Source: Gammaproteobacteria bacterium (GTDB lineage Bacteria > Pseudomonadota > Gammaproteobacteria > SZUA-140). Taken from it: a stretch of 64,000 bases of DNA. The translations under genes were made by a program, and so were the position numbers. This document shows positions 11,257 to 20,158 of the stretch, in pieces. Where the stretch lies: assembly GCA_015491865.1 (NCBI GenBank), contig WFVD01000013.1:1-64000 (forward strand), written 5' to 3'. The notes beneath the pieces are model-generated. The model ran no database searches. It was not told where the DNA came from and was given only the letters and a program-made list of their open reading frames with translations. How positions within the stretch are numbered: position 1 is the first letter of the stretch; each line of letters opens with the position of its first letter.

Positions 11257-11547
11257 ATGACGACCCCAAAAACCGCGACACTTTCAGGACTTGCCCTCGC
11301 CACACTACTTGCCAGTGGAGCCGCACTCGCCTGTAGTGCAATGGGACCGAAGACACATGTCGGTAACATCACTGAAATCGATCGAGAACAGCACACGCTG
11401 ACCATCATGGATGCAGAGACACAAAAGCCGATCACTTTTTCAGTCGATAACAAACAACTGCTGGCAATCAACAGTAGCGCTGGTCAGGTGGTGGTGCGTT
11501 ATCGCGATGGCGACAATGGCGAGCTGGTGGCGACCAGCATTCAGTAA
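11257..11547 (+). CDS. small exported protein of unknown function
   Basis: A 96-residue protein with a signal peptide. It has a Thr/Lys-containing N-terminus, the hydrophobic core LSGLALATLLASGAALA, and cleavage expected after ALA, which leaves a mature protein starting with Cys. The context ALAC fits signal peptidase I at least as well as a lipobox. The mature part (about 72 residues) is rich in beta-strand patterns (VGNITEIDREQHTLTIMD, PITFSVD, VVVRYRDGD) and looks like a small beta barrel or OB-like fold. AAGGAG lies upstream of the ATG. The family is not recognised. It sits alone between rdgB and hemW and ends at a possible terminator. Confidence 0.75.
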   Translation: MTTPKTATLSGLALATLLASGAALACSAMGPKTHVGNITEIDREQHTLTIMDAETQKPITFSVDNKQLLAINSSAGQVVVRYRDGDNGELVATSIQ

Positions 11548-11568
11548 CGCAGCGCTACACACCAGCCC

Positions 11569-11594
11569 CCTGCCGTGACGGTGGGAGGTTTTTT
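11569..11594 (+). terminator. possible rho-independent terminator after the small exported gene
   Basis: A GC-rich imperfect stem of about seven pairs (including two G-U pairs) around a three-base loop, followed after three bases by six T residues. It ends just before the GTG start of hemW, so it would separate the small exported gene from hemW. Confidence 0.4.
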
Positions 11595-11600
11595 ATAACC

Positions 11601-12788
11601 GTGAACAGAGGCAATCGTACCATTTTTAACTTCAGCGCCCTCCCCCCGCTTGCGCTCTATATTCATATTCCGTGGTGCGTACATAAATGCCCCTACTGCG
11701 ACTTCAATTCGCACGCAGTAAAAGAGACCATTCCCGAGCGGGACTACATCACGGCATTGATCAACGATCTCGACCAATGCCTGCCGAGCGTCTGGGGGCG
11801 CACGGTTGACACTATTTTTATTGGCGGTGGCACACCGAGCCTCTTCTCAAGCGAGGGGATGGATCGCCTGCTCTCCGAGGTGCGGGCGCGCCTGCCACTC
11901 GCGCCCGGCATTGAGATCACGATGGAAGCCAACCCCGGTGCAATCGAACAGGCGAAGTTTGCCGAGTTTCGCAGCGCCGGCATTAACCGCCTCTCAATCG
12001 GTATACAGAGCCTCAATGATGATCTATTACAACGGATTGGGCGTGTTCATCATGCGCGCGAGGCCTATCACGCAGTCGAGCATGCACACAGCGCAGGCTT
12101 TGAACAGATCAATCTTGACCTGATGTACGCCCTGCCAGGGCAGACATTGCCACAGGCGCTGCAGGACCTGAATAACGCACTGGCGCTCGAGCCGACCCAT
12201 CTGTCGCACTACCAGCTGACCATTGAGCCCAACACCTGGTTTCATAAACACCCGCCAGTAACACCTGACGATGAGCTTAGCTGGGCGATGCAGTCGGACT
12301 GTCAGAGCGCCCTGCGCGAGGCGGGCTTTGAACATTATGAGGTCTCTGCCTACGCTCGGCCAGACAAACAGTGCCGCCACAACATCAACTACTGGCAGTA
12401 CGGTGACTACCTCGGCATCGGTGCCGGGGCGCACGCCAAAATCACCGATGCGGCGCAGCAGAATATCACCCGCACCGCTGTGGTCAAACACCCAAGTGAC
12501 TATCTGCAACTGGCCGCAACCGAACAGCGCCATGCGACCAGAACAGTATTATCGCGTCGTGAAGTCCCGTTTGAATTTATGATGAACGCACTGCGCCTCA
12601 CGAAAGGGTTTCCTAGCAGCCTCTTCTTTGAACGCACGGGCCTGCCGCTCAGCACCATCGACCGCGCCCTGCAACGCGCAGAAGAGCAGGGGTTACTGGA
12701 ATACGGCGTGCAGGCAATACGCCCTACCGCCCACGGAGAGCGCTTTCTGAATACGCTGCTGGAGCAGTTTCTACCGACGGATAGCTAA
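11601..12788 (+). CDS. hemW: radical SAM haem chaperone HemW
   Basis: A 395-residue radical SAM protein. The iron-sulfur cluster motif is C26-x3-C30-x2-C33 in PWCVHKCPYC and is followed by DFNSH. The fourth Cys found in true oxygen-independent coproporphyrinogen oxidase (HemN) is absent, which marks it as HemW, a haem-transfer chaperone, rather than the oxidase. Other landmarks are IFIGGGTPSL, EANPG, RLSIGIQS and the HemW C-terminal winged-helix domain (about residues 300-395). It starts with GTG. Many databases still label such proteins as coproporphyrinogen oxidase. Confidence 0.92.
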   Translation: MNRGNRTIFNFSALPPLALYIHIPWCVHKCPYCDFNSHAVKETIPERDYITALINDLDQCLPSVWGRTVDTIFIGGGTPSLFSSEGMDRLLSEVRARLPLAPGIEITMEANPGAIEQAKFAEFRSAGINRLSIGIQSLNDDLLQRIGRVHHAREAYHAVEHAHSAGFEQINLDLMYALPGQTLPQALQDLNNALALEPTHLSHYQLTIEPNTWFHKHPPVTPDDELSWAMQSDCQSALREAGFEHYEVSAYARPDKQCRHNINYWQYGDYLGIGAGAHAKITDAAQQNITRTAVVKHPSDYLQLAATEQRHATRTVLSRREVPFEFMMNALRLTKGFPSSLFFERTGLPLSTIDRALQRAEEQGLLEYGVQAIRPTAHGERFLNTLLEQFLPTDS

Positions 12789-12869
12789 CCAGTCAATCGG
12801 TTATCATAAGGCGTTAACTTTTAGTCTACTTAATTTCATTCCAACATTAACTTAAAGACCAGACCAACC

Positions 12870-13709
12870 ATGACCACCATCATTCTGCAGGGGCCCCAAC
12901 TTAACCGTGACAAGGCTCACGCGATCGTCCAGCGTACCGGCGGCTCACTGACAAAGCGCACCCACCATTACCGGATCAGTGGCGCCAACAACCTGAGCAC
13001 CGCACAACTTGCCGCGCTACGCGAAGCCGCCGATTTCGACATCAATCGACTACCCGCCCGGTTTGATCCCAGACAGGTAAAGCTACTGATCACCGATATG
13101 GACTCCACCTTTATCGGCATCGAATGTATCGATGAGATCGCCGACTTTGCAAACCTCAAACCACAGGTCGCTGCCATCACTGAGTCTGCCATGCGTGGGG
13201 AGATCGACTTTGAGACCTCGCTCAACAGACGCGTCACCCTGCTTGAAGGGCTCGATACCAGCGCCTTTCAAAAGGTCTACGATGAAAGACTCAACCTCAA
13301 CCCCGGCGCGGATCTTATGCTTGCGGCCCTTAAAGAGAAAGGGATAAAAATCGCACTGGTCTCGGGTGGCTTTACCTTCTTCACCAGCCGTTTAAAAGCA
13401 CGCTGCGGCCTCGATTACACTCACGCCAATGTACTTGAAGAGATCGATGGGAAATTAACCGGCAAGGTTAAAGGGCGCATTGTTGGCGCTGAGGCAAAAG
13501 AACAATTCCTGCGCAAGCTATGCGGTGAACTTAACATCGAACTCAACCAGGCAATCGCCATGGGCGACGGTGCTAATGACCTGAAAATGATGGCAGCCGC
13601 CGGGCTCAGCATCGCCTACCACGCCAAGCCCACCGTGCAGGCCCAGGCCGATGCCGCCTTTAACTATTGCGGGCTGGATGGCCTGCTCGGCCTGCTCGAT
13701 TGCGAGTAA
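12870..13709 (+). CDS. serB: phosphoserine phosphatase SerB
   Basis: A 279-residue HAD-family enzyme for the last step of serine synthesis. The nucleophile motif is D76-M-D78-S-T. It is followed by the cap segment with ESAMRGEIDFETSLNRRV, motif II LVSGGFTFFT, the conserved Lys in PTVQAQADAAF region, and motif III AMGDGANDLKMM. The roughly 70-residue N-terminal extension corresponds to the variable or ACT-like part of SerB. It is followed by a tiny membrane ORF and greB with very short gaps. Confidence 0.95.
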   Translation: MTTIILQGPQLNRDKAHAIVQRTGGSLTKRTHHYRISGANNLSTAQLAALREAADFDINRLPARFDPRQVKLLITDMDSTFIGIECIDEIADFANLKPQVAAITESAMRGEIDFETSLNRRVTLLEGLDTSAFQKVYDERLNLNPGADLMLAALKEKGIKIALVSGGFTFFTSRLKARCGLDYTHANVLEEIDGKLTGKVKGRIVGAEAKEQFLRKLCGELNIELNQAIAMGDGANDLKMMAAAGLSIAYHAKPTVQAQADAAFNYCGLDGLLGLLDCE

Positions 13710-13715
13710 CAGCGC

Positions 13716-13805
13716 ATGGCATACCTGGTATTAATTGAACTGACCCTTTTTGCCATTGCAGCCGGCATCGCCTACTGGGTAGTACGTCATCTCAAACAAG
13801 ATTAA
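13716..13805 (+). CDS. putative 29-residue single-pass membrane peptide
   Basis: ATG at 13716 to TAA at 13803-13805, fitted exactly between the serB stop (6 bases away) and the greB start (2 bases away). The product is mostly one hydrophobic helix (about residues 4-22, with an internal Glu at position 8), closed by a positively charged tail (RHLKQD). No strong ribosome-binding site is visible, so translation would depend on coupling to serB. The clean packing between two genes and the textbook positive-inside tail argue for a real gene. The short length argues for caution. Confidence 0.45.
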   Translation: MAYLVLIELTLFAIAAGIAYWVVRHLKQD

Positions 13806-13807
13806 CA

Positions 13808-14299
13808 ATGTCACGCTATCGCCCACCTCAACCACCATCATCACTTTACATCACACCCGAAGGTTACACCGCGCTAGATGATGAACTAAAGGCGCTATGG
13901 AAACGCCGGCACGATGTAGTGGCGGCGCTCTCTGCTGCAGCGGCAGAGGGTGATCGCTCTGAAAATGCAGAATATATCTACCGCAAAAAAGAGCTGCGCG
14001 GTATCGACCGCCGTATTCGCTATCTACAGAAACGGCTGCCTGACTTCAAGGTCGTGCATAACAAACCTGCAACAAGGGATCGCATCTTTTTTGGCGCGTG
14101 GGTCACGCTTGAGAACGGTGATGGCTCTGAGGTGACCTACCGTATCGTCGGTGCCGATGAGACCAACCCGCAACGGGGTTTTATCAGCATCGATTCACCA
14201 GTGGCCAGGACGCTGTTAAAAAAAGCGATCAATGATGAGGTGCGGGTCAAAACACCCAGCGGTGAACAGTGTTTTATTGTGAGTGCAATACGCTATTAA
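13808..14299 (+). CDS. greB: transcript cleavage factor GreB
   Basis: A 163-residue factor that enters the RNA polymerase secondary channel and stimulates cleavage of backtracked RNA. The N-terminal coiled coil (about residues 8-80) carries the acidic tip in DRSENAEYIYRKKELR, where Asp and Glu position the Mg ion. YRKKELRGIDRRIRYLQKRL is typical of GreB rather than GreA. The C-terminal FKBP-like domain ends with the GEQCFIVSAIRY segment. The start ATG lies two bases after the small membrane ORF. Confidence 0.95.
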   Translation: MSRYRPPQPPSSLYITPEGYTALDDELKALWKRRHDVVAALSAAAAEGDRSENAEYIYRKKELRGIDRRIRYLQKRLPDFKVVHNKPATRDRIFFGAWVTLENGDGSEVTYRIVGADETNPQRGFISIDSPVARTLLKKAINDEVRVKTPSGEQCFIVSAIRY

Positions 14300-14760
14300 G
14301 CAGGCTTATTTGATAACCGTTTCGTTGAACCAGGCTAAGAAAAGGCATGAGGTTTGTGAGCAGTTTAATCAATAAAACAGCTTGATACTATTGACCATCT
14401 TCCCTTAACAACGGGTTAACAACAGCATTCTCGAATAAAACAACAATATCCTCAAAAAAACCTTTATTTAAGCGTGATTGAACATATCTACAGTCACATA
14501 TTCCAGCTGTATTAATACCTGAAAAATGGGCGAAAGAACTATTTGACAATAGAAGCAATTGCTAACAGAGTGCCGTTAACTGCCGATAATTAAGAAGCAC
14601 CATAAATACCCCATTGCCTGTAAAGAGTCAGTCATCTATATCAATCATTTATTGGCGGCGCAACCACTAAGGAAAACCATGATTTATAGCAATACCACTA
14701 TCAACAGAAAGCCTGCGCTGCCGTTACAATGCAGAGAATGCTAAGCCCGTTTTTTTCACT
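14300..14760 (+). other. 461-base AT-rich intergenic region upstream of the PAS kinase
   Basis: More AT-rich than the surrounding genes, with no ORF above 60 codons. It contains a small inverted repeat (TTAAC at 14405-14409 with GTTAA at 14415-14419), a TTGACA at about 14544 without a matching -10 at the right distance, and a 21-codon ORF with a good ribosome-binding site described separately. No recognisable RNA gene or greB terminator is seen. Confidence 0.5.
14679..14744 (+). CDS. possible 21-residue upstream ORF (leader peptide)
   Basis: ATG at 14679 preceded by AAGGA at 5 bases, ending at TAA 14742-14744, 16 bases before the kinase ATG. The kinase itself has no visible ribosome-binding site. 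The peptide is polar, ends in CREC, and resembles no known leader. It may couple translation into the kinase or may be chance. Confidence 0.3.
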   Translation: MIYSNTTINRKPALPLQCREC

Positions 14761-16584
14761 ATGAAATTGCGTTTCAAACTATTATTACCGATCATCGCTT
14801 CACTGGGTGCCTTTGCAATATTCCTGTTCGGCTACTGGGAGCCTATCCTGATCGAGAAAGAGCGCTCGCTTGTTATCAATGGTGAGAAACATGTGCTCGC
14901 TTCTCTTGAGGCGGGCCTCGCCCGCTCACTACTGGCGGGTGACCTCGCTGAGATTCAGGCAACGCTAAACCATCAAATGCAGCTACACAGCTATGACTGG
15001 ATCTCACTAACATTAACAGACAGTGAAAACCGGCAACTTTACAAAAACAGTAATCAGGAAAAGAGTGCGACTGAAGAGGGGATGTATATATTTTTTGAGC
15101 AGCCGGTGCGCTGGGATAGTACCGAGCTGGCAAGGTTGCAGCTAACTATCAATATAGAGGCCGAGATGGGCGCTATTGATAAACATATCGATAGTCTTAA
15201 TCATAGTCTAGCACTCTTTTTTCTGTTGATGATGTCATCCATCTACCTGCTGCTGGATACTATTTTCAGGAAACCGTTAACCAGACTACAGTGTGCCATC
15301 ACAAGCCTTGAAAAAGGCAACTTTGACTGCGAACTACCTGTTCGTGAAAGTGCTGATGAGATAGGGGCACTAACAGATGCATTTAAAAATATGCATTCTG
15401 CATTAATGCTCTCAAAGAGGGAGCAGGAAGAGGCGTTGCTGACGGCTCGGGAGAGTGAAGCCCGCTATAAGTCAGTGATTGAAAATGTTATCGACGGCAT
15501 TGTTCTAATCGACACAAAAGGCACCATTATCTCCTGTAATTCCGAACTCCAGAAGATTTTTGGTTTCCATGAAGAGGAACTCATCGGCCATAAAGTAAAC
15601 CTGCTCATGCCACCGGATGAAAGTTCGGAGCATGACCATCACCTAAGTCGCTACATAGAAACGGGCAAAGCAAAAATCATTGGCGTTGGGAGAGAGCTAA
15701 AAGGGCGGCGTAAAGATGGCACTATATTTCCTGTTGACCTTGGCATCAGTGAAATCCATGAGCATGGAAAACAGCAGTTCGTTGGTGTGATAAGGGATAT
15801 CACCGAACGCAAAAAAATAGAGCTAACGCTGATTGAGTCGCGCGAACAGGCGGAAGCCGCTCTGAAAGCCAAGAGCGAATTCTTAGCCATGATGAGCCAT
15901 GAGCTGCGCACACCACTCAACGGTGTCATCGGCATGGTACAGCTCATGCGCGATAGCGGGCTGAATGAAGAGCAGCTTGAACAGCTCAGCGTCATTAATG
16001 ACTCCAGCCACGCACTGCTGACCATTATTGATGAGATTCTTGACCTCACAAAAATAGAGGGTGGTCGTCTTACGATTAAATCAGAGCCTTTTAATGTTGA
16101 GGCACTGATTGATGCCATTCAAACTTTACTCGCGCCACAGGCCGCTGAAAAAGGGCTCAAATTCTCTGCGACACTGGAGAGCGACTGCTCCGGAGCGGTG
16201 GTTGGTGATGCTGGCCGAGTGCGTCAGGTGCTGTTAAATCTAATCGGTAACGCCATCAAATTCACTGAGAAAGGGAACGTCTCACTGGAAGCTACCTGCC
16301 GGCCGGTTAACGCTAACAAAATAGCGCTGCACATCTCAATTATTGATAGCGGTATCGGCATTAGCGATGAAGATCAGGCGATGTTATTTCAGGTGTTTTC
16401 ACAGATCGACAGCTCAAGCACCCGCCGCTATAGCGGCACCGGCCTTGGTCTTGCGATCAGCAAGCAGTTAATCGATCTGATGGGAGGGGAGATTGGTATG
16501 CAGAGTAATCAGGATGGTGGTTCCACGTTCTGGATCAGATTAACCTTGCCACTCGCTGAGCAGGGATCAGACAGCAACGGCTAA
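14761..16584 (+). CDS. orphan membrane sensor histidine kinase, HAMP plus FixL-like PAS
   Basis: A 607-residue sensor kinase. TM1 is at about residues 7-24, with a periplasmic loop of about 125 residues and TM2 at about 150-166. A HAMP linker at about 168-220 contains the family end [18 protein letters not shown] domain follows at about 236-350. The dimerisation/phospho-acceptor domain has H380 in [12 protein letters not shown]. The ATPase domain has [16 protein letters not shown] and [10 protein letters not shown]. No receiver domain is fused and no response regulator lies nearby. The PAS core keeps H291, R297 and R311 in the spacing of the haem-binding PAS of FixL, so haem-based gas sensing is possible but not shown. 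Its TAA overlaps the stop codon of convergent trmB. Confidence 0.9.
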   Translation: MKLRFKLLLPIIASLGAFAIFLFGYWEPILIEKERSLVINGEKHVLASLEAGLARSLLAGDLAEIQATLNHQMQLHSYDWISLTLTDSENRQLYKNSNQEKSATEEGMYIFFEQPVRWDSTELARLQLTINIEAEMGAIDKHIDSLNHSLALFFLLMMSSIYLLLDTIFRKPLTRLQCAITSLEKGNFDCELPVRESADEIGALTDAFKNMHSALMLSKREQEEALLTARESEARYKSVIENVIDGIVLIDTKGTIISCNSELQKIFGFHEEELIGHKVNLLMPPDESSEHDHHLSRYIETGKAKIIGVGRELKGRRKDGTIFPVDLGISEIHEHGKQQFVGVIRDITERKKIELTLIESREQAEAALKAKSEFLAMMSHELRTPLNGVIGMVQLMRDSGLNEEQLEQLSVINDSSHALLTIIDEILDLTKIEGGRLTIKSEPFNVEALIDAIQTLLAPQAAEKGLKFSATLESDCSGAVVGDAGRVRQVLLNLIGNAIKFTEKGNVSLEATCRPVNANKIALHISIIDSGIGISDEDQAMLFQVFSQIDSSSTRRYSGTGLGLAISKQLIDLMGGEIGMQSNQDGGSTFWIRLTLPLAEQGSDSNG

Positions 16585-17288
16585 GCAGTTCGTTCAAATA
16601 GCAAGTCCCACACCCCGTGGCCTAGCCGGTGGCCACGCTTCTCAAATTTTGTAAGTGGGCGGAACTCAGGGCGTGGTGCATATTCGCCATGTGCGATAGC
16701 GTTCTTATAACCCGGCGCACTGCTCATCACTGCCATCATATGTTCTGCGTAAGGGTACCAGTCTGTCGCCATATGAATCACTCCGCCGCGTTTTAGCTTT
16801 TCACCGATCAGTGCCACAAAACCGGGCTGTATAATGCGTCGCTTATGGTGGCGTTTTTTATGCCAGGGATCAGGGAAGAAAAGCTGCAGGCGGTCGAGGC
16901 TGTTGTCTGGAATCATCTGCTCGAGGACCACCACAGCATCTTCGTTGATCACCCGCACGTTACTCAATTGATGTTCACCAACCTGACGCAACAGGCTGCC
17001 GACACCGGGGCGGTAGACTTCTATGCCGAGGTAATCATTTTCAGGGTGCGCGGCCGCCATCGCGATCAGTGACTCACCCATGCCAAAACCGATTTCAAGG
17101 ATACGCGCCGCGCCGCGCCCAAACTCAGCGTCGAGATCGAGCATCTCGCTACTCGCTTCAATACCACAACTCGGCCACTGCGCTTCTAACCCACGCCGCT
17201 GCCCCTCCGTCAGGCGACCTTCACGCCGCATAAAGCTACGCACCTTGCGCAGGGTAGTATTGCCCGGCCTGGTTATTTTACTGTTCAC
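16581..17288 (-). CDS. trmB: tRNA (guanine-N7)-methyltransferase TrmB
   Basis: A 235-residue SAM-dependent enzyme that makes m7G46 in tRNA. Visible motifs: [12 protein letters not shown] (SAM binding), [31 protein letters not shown] (the tRNA-methyltransferase signature), and the C-terminal [21 protein letters not shown] with the conserved T.(Y/F)E.RG pattern. The N-terminal RGRMTKGQ-like stretch is RRGLTEGQ-like here ([14 protein letters not shown]). It starts with GTG. It is 53 bases downstream of thiG, a frequent pairing. Confidence 0.95.
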   Translation of the reverse strand: MNSKITRPGNTTLRKVRSFMRREGRLTEGQRRGLEAQWPSCGIEASSEMLDLDAEFGRGAARILEIGFGMGESLIAMAAAHPENDYLGIEVYRPGVGSLLRQVGEHQLSNVRVINEDAVVVLEQMIPDNSLDRLQLFFPDPWHKKRHHKRRIIQPGFVALIGEKLKRGGVIHMATDWYPYAEHMMAVMSSAPGYKNAIAHGEYAPRPEFRPLTKFEKRGHRLGHGVWDLLFERTA

Positions 17289-17341
17289 AACTGCCGTCGA
17301 GGTAGATAACTCATGGTGCTGGTAAAAGGTGTCGTCGTGCC

Positions 17342-18166
17342 TTAAAAGAATGTTCCATCAAGCGGCGATGAGGCGCTGGCAAAACGTTTACGGGGAATGC
17401 GCCCGGCAAGGTAGGCCTCACGCCCCGCTTCAACCGCCTTCTTCATTGCTGCGGCCATCAGCACCGGGTGATCAGCGGCGGCAATTGCGGTATTCATCAA
17501 CACACCATCGCAGCCCAGCTCCATCGCAATCGCCGCATCAGAGGCCGTACCGACACCAGCGTCGACCAGAATTGGCACACTGGCATTTTCAACGATGGTA
17601 CGGATGTTATAAGGGTTGCGGATACCCAGCCCTGAACCGATCGGTGCCGCCAGCGGCATTACGGCAACCGCCCCCATCTCTTCAAGCTGCCGGGCCGCAA
17701 TCGGATCGTCGTTGGTATAGACCATCACCTTGAACCCCTCTTTTACCAATGTCTCAAGCGCAATGTAGGTCTGTTGCAGATCAGGGTAGAGTGTTTTTTC
17801 ATCGCCCAGTACTTCGAGCTTTACTAAATTATGGCCATCAAGCAGTTCACGCGCCAGGCGACAGGTTCTAATCGCATCATCTGCGGTGTAACACATGGCG
17901 GTGTTGGGCAGAAGGGTGTAGTTCTCCGGTGAGATCACATCCAGCAGATTCGGCTCATCCTGGTGCTGCCCAATGTTGGTACGCCGTACCGCAACGGTCA
18001 CAATCTGCGCACCACTCGCCTCTGTTGCAAGCCGGGTCTCTTCGAGATCTCTGTATTTGCCGCTACCTGTCAGCAGTCGTGCGTGGTATTCAACGCCGTC
18101 GATTACCAGAGAATCATTGCCTGATTGCGTAGCGGCGCCCTGCGCGCCGGCGGTCGCTCTGCTCAT
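17342..18166 (-). CDS. thiG: thiazole synthase ThiG
   Basis: A 274-residue TIM-barrel enzyme that forms the thiazole phosphate of thiamin from deoxyxylulose phosphate, dehydroglycine and the thiocarboxylate of ThiS. Seen: [20 protein letters not shown], the Schiff-base Lys region [20 protein letters not shown], and [29 protein letters not shown]. The first 15 or so residues ([16 protein letters not shown]) are an extension. thiS usually precedes thiG, but here only 42 bases separate the start from the 3' end of tRNA-Met and no thiS-like ORF is found. The sulfur carrier must be encoded elsewhere. Confidence 0.95.
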   Translation of the reverse strand: MSRATAGAQGAATQSGNDSLVIDGVEYHARLLTGSGKYRDLEETRLATEASGAQIVTVAVRRTNIGQHQDEPNLLDVISPENYTLLPNTAMCYTADDAIRTCRLARELLDGHNLVKLEVLGDEKTLYPDLQQTYIALETLVKEGFKVMVYTNDDPIAARQLEEMGAVAVMPLAAPIGSGLGIRNPYNIRTIVENASVPILVDAGVGTASDAAIAMELGCDGVLMNTAIAAADHPVLMAAAMKKAVEAGREAYLAGRIPRKRFASASSPLDGTFF

Positions 18167-18208
18167 ACCCGGACCCCGAATAAATTGTTAAAACTAAACT
18201 AAAGTAGA

Positions 18209-18285
18209 TGGTGGCTATGGGTGGACTTGAACCACCGACTTCAGCATTATGAATGCTGCGCTCTAACCAGCTGAGCTACATAGCC
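18209..18285 (-). tRNA. tRNA-Met (anticodon CAT)
   Basis: A 77-base cloverleaf on the minus strand. The acceptor GGCTATG pairs with CATAGCC and the 3' CCA is encoded. The D arm is GCTC/GAGC, the anticodon stem CAGCA/TGCTG encloses TT-CAT-AA, and the T arm contains GGTTCAAGTCC. The acceptor begins with a G-C pair and the anticodon stem lacks the three G-C pairs of initiator tRNA, so this is the elongator type. A tRNA-Ile carrying a lysidine-modified CAT cannot be fully excluded. Confidence 0.93.
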
Positions 18286-18343
18286 AGAATTCAGATAAAA
18301 GGGCAAAGGGTACAGATCAAACCCCATCGCCCGAAGAAGCGGG

Positions 18344-18349
18344 ATTATA
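18344..18349 (-). promoter_or_regulatory. candidate -10 box for tRNA-Met
   Basis: Perfect TATAAT on the minus strand, about 60 bases upstream of the tRNA. It is followed by a GC-rich CCCGC discriminator-like stretch often found at stable-RNA promoters. The -35 region (TTCCAA at 18 bases) is poor. The transcript would run on into thiG. Confidence 0.5.
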
Positions 18350-18392
18350 CGATAAAAACCAGCTTGATTGGAACCTCCTTTTCCCTGCATTT

Positions 18393-19484
18393 TTATACAT
18401 TGAAACGAAAATGGATCACATCTCCATCCTGCACAATGTAATCCTTCCCTTCAAGGCGCCACTTACCGGCCTCTTTTGCTCCTTGCTCGCCGCGGTTCGT
18501 AATGTAATCATCATAGGCGACCACCTCGGCACGAATAAAGCCGCGTTCAAAGTCGGTATGAATCACACCCGCCGCCTGAGGGGCCGTTGCGCCGACCTTT
18601 ACCGTCCAGGCGCGCACCTCTTTCTCTCCCGCGGTAAAATAGGTTTGCAGGCCAAGCAGTTCATAACCGGCTCGAATAACGCGATCTAACCCCGGCTCTT
18701 CCAACCCCAGATCAGCCATAAATTCGCCTTTCTCTTCATCAGAAAGCTCTGCAATCTCCGCCTCAATCGCAGCACAGACCGGCACGACAACTGCTCCCTC
18801 ACTTGCGGCGCGCTCACGCACCAGATCCAGCCATGGGTTATCGGTAAAACCATCATCGGCAACATTGGCGATATACATTGTCGGCTTTATCGTGAGCAGG
18901 TGAAGATCATAGAGTGCCGCACGTTGATCGGCATCTAGCCCCATCGAGCGAACTGGTGCGCTGGTATCCAGATGGTCACGCACCTTCTCTAGCAGCCCCT
19001 TTTTTGCGATCGCCTCTTTGTCGCCGCTCTTGGTCTGCTTAGCAACACGCAGGATCGCTTTTTCGACAGAATCCATATCGGCCAGCGCCAGCTCGGTATC
19101 GATGGTCTCGATATCACGCAACGGATCAATACTCCCTTCCACATGGGTAATATCATCATCTTCAAAGCAGCGCACTACATGGCCAATCGCATGGGTCTCA
19201 CGGATATTGGCAAGAAACTTGTTTCCCAGCCCTTCTCCTTTGGAGGCGCCTGCGACCAGGCCGGCAATGTCGACAAATTCCATTGTCGTCGGCAACACCT
19301 GCTGTGGGTTCACAATCTCAGCTAGCGCTTCCAGACGAGGGTCTGGCATCGGCACCACCCCCACATTGGGTTCAATGGTACAGAAAGGGTAGTTGGCCGA
19401 TTCAATACCTGCCTGTGTCAACGCATTAAAGAGCGTTGATTTACCAACGTTTGGAAGGCCAACTATGCCGCACTTAAATCCCAT
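18393..19484 (-). CDS. ychF: ribosome-associated ATPase YchF
   Basis: A 363-residue Obg-family P-loop protein that hydrolyses ATP rather than GTP. The N-terminus [23 protein letters not shown] is diagnostic. The G3 region is [19 protein letters not shown], lacking the usual catalytic Gln, and the G4 NKxD is replaced by a NVAD-type motif, as in other YchF. A coiled-coil arm lies at about residues 130-200. The C-terminal TGS domain ends in [18 protein letters not shown]. It follows pth by 30 bases, the standard order. Confidence 0.97.
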   Translation of the reverse strand: MGFKCGIVGLPNVGKSTLFNALTQAGIESANYPFCTIEPNVGVVPMPDPRLEALAEIVNPQQVLPTTMEFVDIAGLVAGASKGEGLGNKFLANIRETHAIGHVVRCFEDDDITHVEGSIDPLRDIETIDTELALADMDSVEKAILRVAKQTKSGDKEAIAKKGLLEKVRDHLDTSAPVRSMGLDADQRAALYDLHLLTIKPTMYIANVADDGFTDNPWLDLVRERAASEGAVVVPVCAAIEAEIAELSDEEKGEFMADLGLEEPGLDRVIRAGYELLGLQTYFTAGEKEVRAWTVKVGATAPQAAGVIHTDFERGFIRAEVVAYDDYITNRGEQGAKEAGKWRLEGKDYIVQDGDVIHFRFNV

Positions 19485-19514
19485 GGAGTATTCCCGTTAT
19501 CTACACTCGCAGAC

Positions 19515-20108
19515 TTATGTCGCGGGTTTTTTGCTATGCAGGCGATTCATCGCCTTTTCAAATTCACCATCCAGAAACTGCGGTAGCACATCCATCGCTT
19601 CATCAATCGCATCGAGGATCAGCTCTCGCTCACGCCGCGAGGGATCATCCAGCACAAAGTCGGCAACCTGATCACTCTGTCCCGGGTGACCAATGCCGAT
19701 GCGCAGGCGCATAAACGCGTTATTACCACCAAAGGCCTTAATGATGTCACGCAGGCCGTTATGTCCACCATGGCCACCGCCCTTTTTAAAACGGGCCACA
19801 CCAGGCGGTAGATCAAGCTCATCATGTACCACCAGGATTCTTTCAATGGGAATCCTGTAATACTTTGCCAGTGAGGTCACCGACTGGCCACAACGGTTCA
19901 TATAGGTTGCAGGCTTCAATAACCAGCCGCGGTGGCCATCAAGCAGCGTCTTGCAGGTCTCCCCCAGAAAACGTGGCGCAGGCTTAAAAAGCCCCTGACA
20001 GCGCTGCGCGTAGGTGTCAACCAGCCAGAAGCCAGCATTATGCCTTGTCTTTTCATAAGCGGGGCCTGGATTACCCAGACCCACGATGAGATCAATCTGT
20101 GTTGCCAC
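19515..20108 (-). CDS. pth: peptidyl-tRNA hydrolase
   Basis: A 197-residue hydrolase that releases peptides from prematurely dropped peptidyl-tRNA. The catalytic His is in KTRHNAGFWLVD (about residue 23), and the essential Asn and Asp lie in PATYMNRCGQSV and VVHDELDLPPG. GGGHGGHNGLRDI and RLRIGIGHPG are family hallmarks. The start is a GTG at 20108 with AAGGA upstream. It lies between rplY and ychF. Confidence 0.96.
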   Translation of the reverse strand: MATQIDLIVGLGNPGPAYEKTRHNAGFWLVDTYAQRCQGLFKPAPRFLGETCKTLLDGHRGWLLKPATYMNRCGQSVTSLAKYYRIPIERILVVHDELDLPPGVARFKKGGGHGGHNGLRDIIKAFGGNNAFMRLRIGIGHPGQSDQVADFVLDDPSRRERELILDAIDEAMDVLPQFLDGEFEKAMNRLHSKKPAT

Positions 20109-20158
20109 GGCTGTCAGTCCTTTTCCAGCTGTAGTAAAGCGGTGGGGCCAGATCGGGC

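Noticed and set aside
14541-14575. TTGACA-based sigma-70 promoter for the kinase
   Set aside because: The hexamer is perfect, but no TATAAT-like box lies 16-18 bases downstream.
18167-18400. TPP riboswitch or thiS upstream of thiG
   Set aside because: The space is filled by tRNA-Met; no THI-box-like sequence and no ORF ending in Gly-Gly were found.
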